DNA of 64,000 nucleotides, from contig DATMRF010000002.1 of assembly GCA_035566435.1 (NCBI GenBank), forward strand, positions 32,956-96,955. The letters are read 5' to 3'. Source of the stretch: DATMRF01 sp035566435. Lineage in GTDB: Bacteria; Verrucomicrobiota; Verrucomicrobiia; Limisphaerales; UBA8199. Made by a program: the position numbers and the translations under genes. Shown here in pieces: positions 58,766-64,000 of the stretch (position 1 is the first letter of the stretch; every line of letters starts with the position of its first letter). The notes under the pieces were generated by a model, which saw nothing but the letters and a program-made list of their open reading frames with translations, ran no database searches and was not told the DNA's origin.

Positions 58766-59647
58766 TCAAAACCTCACAGTCTCCAAGTAGCGGAGACTCT
58801 CCGGGAGCTGCTTTTCGGACCAGGGCGATTCGTCCTCGATGAAGTACCATTTCACCCCCGCCTTTTTCGCGGCGCGCAAAATGGCCGGCAAATCCATCAG
58901 TCCGCTGCCGAGCGCAGCGTCATTCTTCACATCCGTTGAGCCGGTCAACGCCCCGGTCTGGGTCCCTTTGCGCATATCCTTGAGATGGGCCAATTCCCAC
59001 CGTTTGCCGTACTTCTCCAGCAGTTTCACTGGGTCCTGACCGGGGAAGACGATCCAGAAAATGTCCATCTCGTAGCTGACTAACTTCGGGTTGGTCTCGC
59101 TGAACAGCAGGTCCAGCAGCGTCCCTTTGCCGTGGGGTTGAAACTCGTAGCCATGAACGTGGTAAAAGAATTTCAGGCCGTGTTTGGCCATCACCTCGCC
59201 TGCTTTGTTGAAGACCGCGATCGCTTCACGGCAGGTCTTTTCGTCGAAGTCGCCGTTGTGGGGAATCCACGCGCAGCCGGCGTATTTCAGGCCCAGCTCT
59301 TCGGCCTCTTTGGCAACTCCCTCGGCGTCATCCCGATAGCGCTCGTACCCGAAGTGAGCGCCGATGGGCTGAATGCCGCGCGCCGCCAGCTCATGTTTGA
59401 ACTTGTCCGCGGAGAGGCCGTAGGTGCCGGCGAGTTCGGCGTACTGGAATCGGAAACTCTTCACCTCGTCCAGGGTGCCCGGCACGTCTTTGCCGAACTG
59501 TTCGCGTAAGCTATAAAGCTGTAGGCCGACCGGGCCCTTGAAGCTGGGACCGATTCCGGCAGGTGCCGCGCCTGCCTGCGTGGCGCTCAGAACCAAAAGG
59601 CCGCCTGCAGCGAGAACCGAAAACAGGAGTAAAAAGTTCATTTTCAT
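58766..59647 (-). CDS. exported sugar phosphate isomerase/epimerase-like TIM barrel
   Basis: A 293-residue protein with a signal peptide (LLLFSVLAAGGLLVLSATQAGA) and an AP-endonuclease-2/xylose-isomerase-like TIM barrel: GLQLYSLREQFGKDV, AHFGYERYRDD, YHVHGYEF, SYEMDIFWIVFPG, WELAHLKDMRKG and KWYFIEDESPW. The His/Glu/Asp residues that bind metal in this fold are present at strand ends. Likely role in sugar or inositol catabolism in the periplasm together with the convergent Gfo/Idh/MocA oxidoreductase; the reaction is not known. Confidence 0.9.
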   Translation of the reverse strand: MKMNFLLLFSVLAAGGLLVLSATQAGAAPAGIGPSFKGPVGLQLYSLREQFGKDVPGTLDEVKSFRFQYAELAGTYGLSADKFKHELAARGIQPIGAHFGYERYRDDAEGVAKEAEELGLKYAGCAWIPHNGDFDEKTCREAIAVFNKAGEVMAKHGLKFFYHVHGYEFQPHGKGTLLDLLFSETNPKLVSYEMDIFWIVFPGQDPVKLLEKYGKRWELAHLKDMRKGTQTGALTGSTDVKNDAALGSGLMDLPAILRAAKKAGVKWYFIEDESPWSEKQLPESLRYLETVRF

Positions 59648-59746
59648 GGACCCATGACTAACACGAATCAGGACGCTTTGGAAAGCCCCTTTCCCTCCGG
59701 TCGAGGCGCAGAGCTCTGCCTAAGCCGTGTCCATGCAATGGGAATC

Positions 59747-59924
59747 TAACGCAAAGACGCCAGGTTGCAGAGGCGCAATGGACGGGAACCCGGTTTAGCG
59801 TCAGCCAGGAGGCTCACCTTCCAGTGGCATCAGCGGACCTGCCCTCTGGCCTCGGATTCCTCAGACCCTTTGCGCCTTTGCCTCTTCGCACCTTTGCGTT
59901 AATGGTGCCCTGCTTTGCGTTAAG
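59747..59924. repeat. degenerate hairpin of CGCAAAGG-type repeats, no gene inside
   Basis: TAACGCAAAGAC and decayed 8-bp units at 59747-59779; inverted series at 59867-59902 ending CTTTGCGTTAA and a further CTTTGCGTTAA at 59914-59924. The centre is about 90 bases. It accounts for most of the 300-bp gap between the isomerase-like and kinase-like genes. Confidence 0.75.
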
Positions 59925-59946
59925 GATTTCAACTGAAAGGATCGGT

Positions 59947-60669
59947 CTAAGGCACTGCCTCCGCCTCCACTTTCGCGGTCACGGCGTCCGCGATCAGGTG
60001 CGCCGCCTCTTCGTAAGGCACCAGGTCCGTGTTGATGACCATGTGGTAGAGCAAGGGATCGTCGATCTCCTTATCGAAATACTTCTTCAAGTAACGGCGT
60101 CGGCCCAGGTCCTCGCGGTCCACAAGCTCCAGGGCGCTCTTGTAGTCCAGATGTTCAAACTCCTGCATGTACTTCACGCGCTTTTCCAATGAGCCGACCA
60201 GCCGGACATGGAACACATCATCGAGTTTTCGGGTGATGACGTTGGCGGCGCGCCCAATCAGGATCACGTTGCCGAGCTCCGCCAGGTGCAGAATCGTGTC
60301 GGCGCTCTTCCGCACCAGGGTCCAGGAAGGCGGATGCAGGCCAAACAGCTCGTCGATAGTGTCGGAGACTTCACCGATCCGGTCTTCGGGCATGAACCGG
60401 GCGAGACGGCTGGACAGATGATGATCCTCGAGCACTCTTTCCACCAGGTTGCGGTCGAACACGGTCCAGGGACGTTCGTCCGGCGGGGTTTTGGTTTGCA
60501 GCAATTCAGCCAATCTCGCGGCTACTGCATGTCCCCCCGAACCGCTTTGTCGGGAGATGGTAATGGCGCGGCGGCGCGTTCCGTTTCGATAAGCAGCCCC
60601 CGTGTGCGGTGGCTGCAACTGGGCGCTAATGATGCTGAAACAGTGGTCGAGTCCAAGGGGTAGGTTCAT
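59947..60669 (-). CDS. cytidylate kinase-like protein
   Basis: About 240 residues of the cytidylate-kinase-like family (Cytidylate_kin2). The start at 60669 is supported by GGAGGA seven bases upstream; an upstream in-frame ATG at 60810 adds Arg/Glu-rich residues unlike the family. Key parts are the P-loop variant AITISRQSGSGGHAVAARLAELL, TVFDRNLVERVLEDH, NVILIGRAANVITRKL, HVRLVGSLEKRVKYM and RRRYLKKYFDKEIDDPLLYHMVINT. It probably phosphorylates a nucleotide or related small molecule; true CMP kinase activity is uncertain. No partner gene nearby. Confidence 0.88.
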   Translation of the reverse strand: MNLPLGLDHCFSIISAQLQPPHTGAAYRNGTRRRAITISRQSGSGGHAVAARLAELLQTKTPPDERPWTVFDRNLVERVLEDHHLSSRLARFMPEDRIGEVSDTIDELFGLHPPSWTLVRKSADTILHLAELGNVILIGRAANVITRKLDDVFHVRLVGSLEKRVKYMQEFEHLDYKSALELVDREDLGRRRYLKKYFDKEIDDPLLYHMVINTDLVPYEEAAHLIADAVTAKVEAEAVP

Positions 60670-61166
60670 GCTGGGTTCCTCCGATTCAGGTTGCCTTGGC
60701 GGAGCCGAACGCCGTGCGAGTCGCTGCTGCCGCGGGGAGGCGCGGCTATCCTTTCTTGCGCCACTCTCCGCCGGCCCTCTCGCTCCGGTACTTTCATGCT
60801 CCGCTTCCACTTCAATTTATCCCGCCGGGAGCGGCAGCGCAACGGGCCGGTCATCGATTTGATACCAACTTATCCTCTTCTTTAGTGGCCCATTCACCAA
60901 CCCAACCCCTGCAACCAGGGCGAGCGAAAGGAAGAAGCTGAGACGGCACGTTTTCATCCGGGCCAAGCATGACCTGTTTTGAACTGCTGTCAGGTTTCTT
61001 GCTCGAACCGGTACCGGAGCGCGGACATTCCTGTCCGTAGCAACTTGCGAATGTCTGCGCGCTCCGAATTCGGCAGCGGTTTTCCGAGCGGTTCCACGAT
61101 AGCTCCCGCATCTGCGGCAATCTGCGTCATCTGTGGGCAGGTCCCCCTTTACAGTGGATAGCGTTC
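60670..61166. other. gene-free region with a palindrome and a short periodic repeat
   Basis: About 500 bp between two leftward genes. It holds an imperfect palindrome with arms GGAGCGCGGACATTC (61016-61030) and GAATGTCTGCGCGCTCC (61049-61065), and three ATCTGCG-type units of 9-10 bp at 61110-61137. ORFs here show no protein-like composition. Confidence 0.5.
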
Positions 61167-62336
61167 CTATTGGAAAAGCTGCGGCGCGAACTCAATCAGA
61201 TAATTTCGCCAATTCAGCCACGTATGCGCCCCCTCGCTCTCCTTGAAAACCACGTCGAAGCCGTGCTTCTTAAACATTGCCACCGTGGCGCGCGACGTTT
61301 CGATCAGGAAATCGTCCTTGCCCGTCGCGAACCAGAACAGTTTCAGGCCCTGCTTCAACTTCGCGTCATCCAGCACCTGCTTGTGTTCCTCCTCGAACCG
61401 GAGACCTGATGGGTTGGCGCCGGGACCGCTGCCCGTGATGCCAAACACGCCCGAGCTGAACACGCCGAGGTAACCAAATTTTTCCAGGTGCGGAATCCCG
61501 ATGTTGATGGTCTGGCCGCCGCCCATTGAGAGCCCGGCCATCGCGCGATGCTTCGCATCCGTATAGACGCGATAGTGCTTCTCCGCGTAAGGCAGGATGT
61601 CGGTGAGAAAATCCTGGGAAAACTCGTCCACGGCGGGTCGCGCGCCGCCGGCCCGGAACGGCCCGGTGTGCCCGGCCGGCATCACCACGAGCATCGGCTT
61701 GGCTTTGTTGGCGGCAATCAGGTTGTCGAGAATGAACCCGGCCCGGCCAACCGAAGTCCAGGCCTCGTCGCAATCGCCGGCGCCGTGCAACAAATAAAAC
61801 ACCGGATATTTACCCTTGCCCGATTCATACCCGGGCGGCGTATAGACGTGCATCCGCCGGAAGCGCTTGAGCGCCGTCGAGTAATACGTCACCGCGGCCA
61901 CCGCGCCGCGCGGCACGTCTTTGGTGTCCATCAAATCCGACCCGGGCACCACCACCAGGCTCCAGATGTTGTTGTTGGACTCGCTGATCGCGGCGCTGCG
62001 CGGGTCGATCACTGCCACGCCATCCACGTTGAAATGATAGCGATAAGCGCCGGGCGGCAGCGGCCCGAGGGTAACCTCCCAGACGCCGTTGGTGCCTTTC
62101 TGCATCTCGGCGCCCTGGTTGTTGCCCGGGATATCGCCACCGGCCAGCCGCACGGATTCGGCCCGCGGCGCCAGAATGCGGAACGTCACCTGCCGGTCCA
62201 CCGCTACCTCCGGCGAAATGACTTGGGGGCCTTGCGGGCCGCGGCCTCGGGGTTGGGCCAGGGTGGATAAAGTGATCGCAATCGTGGCCAGGATAGTCGT
62301 GGCGACGACTGGCCGGCGGCGCGTTCTGGTATTCAT
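61167..62336 (-). CDS. exported CE1-type esterase with N-terminal CBM48-like domain
   Basis: About 389 residues. Signal peptide (TTILATIAITLSTLAQ), an early-set domain (VTFRILAPRAESVRLAGGD, GAYRYHFNVDGVAVIDP) and an alpha/beta-hydrolase of the feruloyl/esterase-D type: RMHVYTPPGYESGKGKYPVFYLLHGAGD, then AMAGLSMGGGQTINIG with the nucleophile Ser, DDFLIETSR with Asp and GAHTWLNWRNYL with His. Such enzymes remove acyl groups from xylan or other polysaccharides. Start 62336 has AAGGA upstream and gives the signal peptide. An IS element is inserted about 165 bp upstream and may affect expression. Confidence 0.92.
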   Translation of the reverse strand: MNTRTRRRPVVATTILATIAITLSTLAQPRGRGPQGPQVISPEVAVDRQVTFRILAPRAESVRLAGGDIPGNNQGAEMQKGTNGVWEVTLGPLPPGAYRYHFNVDGVAVIDPRSAAISESNNNIWSLVVVPGSDLMDTKDVPRGAVAAVTYYSTALKRFRRMHVYTPPGYESGKGKYPVFYLLHGAGDCDEAWTSVGRAGFILDNLIAANKAKPMLVVMPAGHTGPFRAGGARPAVDEFSQDFLTDILPYAEKHYRVYTDAKHRAMAGLSMGGGQTINIGIPHLEKFGYLGVFSSGVFGITGSGPGANPSGLRFEEEHKQVLDDAKLKQGLKLFWFATGKDDFLIETSRATVAMFKKHGFDVVFKESEGAHTWLNWRNYLIEFAPQLFQ

Positions 62337-62502
62337 TCGGTTTTTTCCTTTGTCGGTCGTTTGATGGCAAAGTTTTGGACGACGCCACGTCGTGACCAAC
62401 TGCCGCTTCGTTCGCGCGAAACAACCGCTGGTCGGCGTGCGGCTTTTGGTCATGGGTCCCGAGCCTACCTTCGCCCTGCCGGTTGTCAATGATCCAGCGG
62501 AG

Positions 62503-64000
62503 TGTCGGAACTTAGTGAGAATGTCCCCATTCCAACTTAATGGAAATGTCCCTATTGGGGCCGGAGGGCGTCAGCCATCCTGTCCAGCACGTGGAGACAT
62601 TGACGATGAGTCACAAAGAACGGGATCGAATAAGGATCATGGCGGGCGTCAAAGCCAACGAACTGAGCCAGGTGCAGGCGGCCGAGTTGATGGGTTTGTG
62701 CTACCGGCAGGCCAAGCGCGTCTGGCGGCGTTACCAGAACGAAGGCGATGCTGGCCTAGTGCATCGGCTCCGCGGTAAACCGGGATTGCGGTGCAAGCCA
62801 GCGGCGTTGCGGACGGAGGTGCTGAAGCTCTGCGCTGAGGAGCGCTACGAGGATTTCGGTCCAACCTTGATGGTCGAGGAACTGGAAAAGGAAGGGATCG
62901 TGGTGGATCACGATACGGTGCGACGATGGTTGTTGAGTGCGGGCCAGCGGGCCGTGCGGCGTCGGCGCCAACAACACCGGCAATGGCGGGAGCGCAAGCC
63001 GTGCTTTGGGGCAATGGTGCAACTGGACGGCTCGCAGCATGACTGGTTTGAAGGACGGCGAGCCAAGTGCGTGCTGATGGTGATGGTGGACGACGCGACC
63101 AACCGGCTACGGGCGCGGTTTGGCGAGGCAGAAACCACGGGGGCCAGTTACGACGCCTTGGAGGGTTGGGTGCGCCAGAATGGGTTGCCTGGCAGTTTGT
63201 ATGTCGACCGGGACAGCATCTACCGTTGCGAAGGCCAGGCCGGTGTGGCCGAGCAACTGGCCGGCCAGGAGCGCCAAACGCAATTTGGTCGGGCGATGGC
63301 GCAGTTGGGAGTGGAGCTCATTTTGGCCAACAGTCCGCAAGCCAAGGGGCGGGTCGAACGGATGAACGGGGTGCTGCAAGACCGGTTGGTTAAAGCGCTG
63401 CGGTTGGCGGGGATTAGCGATCTGGAAAGCGCCAACCGGTTCCTGGAAGAAACGTTCTTGGGGGAGTTCAACCGGCGGTTTGGGCGCGTGGCCGCCAGCC
63501 CGCTGAACGCGCATCGGGGCATTCCCCGAAACCTGGACGAGGTGCTGAGTTGGGAAGAGCAGCGGGTGGTACAGCGAGACTGGACGGTGGCCTATGCGGG
63601 CAAGTGGTATCAACTGGATCGCCAACATGAGGCCCTGAGTCTAGCGGGCCGCCCGGTGGTGGTGCGCACGTTGCGCGACGGACGGGTGCAACTGGTGTAT
63701 CGGGCAAAGAAACTCAAATGGAAGGAACTGCCAACTCGTCCTGCCCGCGTCCAGAAAAGCCAGCCCGCCAAGGAAGTCAGGACAATAACACCTCCAGCCG
63801 ATCATCCGTGGCGGCGTCCCCTGCTGCGTCGAGGACGGGCGGCCCGGTTTGCGGTGGGGGATTCCGGTCGGCCTCCGCTACGCTCCGGCCTCCCTCCAGC
63901 CCCCACCGCAAACCGGGGGAAACAAAGAACCAATAGCAACCAACAAAAGGGGACATTCTCTCCTAAGTTATAAAGGGGACATTTCTATTAAGTTTTGACA
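62503..64000 (+). mobile_element. complete IS element (ISNCY-like)
   Basis: About 1.5 kb bounded by imperfect inverted repeats: left TGTCGGAACTTAGTGAGAAT and right (reverse complement of the window end) TGTCAAAACTTAATAGAAAT, both running into GTCCCC. A second subterminal copy of the AACTTA-N-AATGTCCC pattern lies inside each end (62535-62555 and about 63949-63972). One transposase gene is inside. The right end coincides with base 64000, so the target duplication cannot be checked on that side. Confidence 0.85.
62606..63973 (+). CDS. DDE transposase, integrase-core type
   Basis: About 455 residues. An N-terminal helix-turn-helix (RIRIMAGVKANELSQVQAAELMG and CYRQAKRVWRRYQNEG) is followed by an RNase-H-like DDE core: Asp in MVQLDGSQHDWF, Asp in VLMVMVDDATNR and Glu in NSPQAKGRVERMNGVLQ. 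A C-terminal beta domain (WTVAYAGKWYQLDRQ, VVVRTLRDGRVQLVYR) follows. This layout fits ISNCY/IS481-like groups. The ATG at 62606 is preferred (GTGGAG upstream). The last ~60 residues read into the right end of the element, so the stop lies within the subterminal repeat. The gene appears intact. Confidence 0.92.
   Translation: MSHKERDRIRIMAGVKANELSQVQAAELMGLCYRQAKRVWRRYQNEGDAGLVHRLRGKPGLRCKPAALRTEVLKLCAEERYEDFGPTLMVEELEKEGIVVDHDTVRRWLLSAGQRAVRRRRQQHRQWRERKPCFGAMVQLDGSQHDWFEGRRAKCVLMVMVDDATNRLRARFGEAETTGASYDALEGWVRQNGLPGSLYVDRDSIYRCEGQAGVAEQLAGQERQTQFGRAMAQLGVELILANSPQAKGRVERMNGVLQDRLVKALRLAGISDLESANRFLEETFLGEFNRRFGRVAASPLNAHRGIPRNLDEVLSWEEQRVVQRDWTVAYAGKWYQLDRQHEALSLAGRPVVVRTLRDGRVQLVYRAKKLKWKELPTRPARVQKSQPAKEVRTITPPADHPWRRPLLRRGRAARFAVGDSGRPPLRSGLPPAPTANRGKQRTNSNQQKGTFSPKL

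Overview
The window looks like a chromosomal segment of a verrucomicrobiote, most likely of the Limisphaerales/Pedosphaera lineage (subdivision 3). This is inferred from an exosortase with EpsI partner, PEP-CTERM proteins, a DUF1800/DUF1501 pair, a secreted protein starting VYSLNIVGYVN, two GxxExxY proteins, a high-GC genome and intergenic DNA packed with short repeats. No rRNA, tRNA or CRISPR array was found. An IS element ends exactly at the last base.

Layout. 1-4.7 kb: end of a propeller-like protein, a shortened ArsB/NhaD-type transporter, hisF, rpsA with its terminator, and a small Cys-rich exported protein. 5.0-11.3 kb: nrdR with a coupled unknown gene, then an envelope block of exosortase, EpsI-like protein, polyprenyl-phosphate sugar transferase, UDP-glucuronate decarboxylase and lpxA. 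11.4-17.2 kb: FmdB-like, stomatin/SPFH and NfeD genes leftward; a sigma-54 response regulator and a membrane glycosyltransferase rightward. 17.4-22.5 kb: hoxEFUYH, a complete group 3d NAD-linked [NiFe] hydrogenase without its maturation genes. 22.5-28.0 kb: a two-gene unit of lipoprotein redoxin and cytochrome c/copper-monooxygenase-like/TPR protein, a phosphoesterase and an FHA membrane protein. 28.0-29.5 kb: a gene-free repeat island. 29.5-40.2 kb: TMTC-like glycosyltransferase, HEAT protein, secreted proteins, two PEP-CTERM proteins and a lipoprotein, with six copies or part copies of one palindromic element sitting just after stop codons. 40.4-43.1 kb: two GxxExxY genes around glcD, each bracketed by short periodic repeats in inverted orientation. 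43.1-46.6 kb: mlaE-mlaF-mlaD and a PIN/TRAM gene. 46.9-56.5 kb: a TolC-like protein with an odd N-terminus, a pseudopilin-like protein and the DUF1800-DUF1501 pair. 56.8-64 kb: a truncated MFS gene, Gfo/Idh/MocA oxidoreductase, TIM-barrel isomerase-like protein, cytidylate-kinase-like protein, CE1-type esterase and the IS.

The most unusual signal is in the non-coding DNA. At least ten loci carry degenerate tandem repeats that keep a fixed period of 7, 8, 9 or 10 bp while unit sequences drift, resembling the STRR repeats known from cyanobacteria. Several occur as inverted pairs with terminal-inverted-repeat geometry, two of these bracket GxxExxY genes (a PD-(D/E)XK nuclease-like family), and some arrays lie in frame inside coding regions. 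With the 31-bp-armed palindromes, this suggests active or recently active small non-autonomous elements. A role for GxxExxY proteins in them is a hypothesis only.
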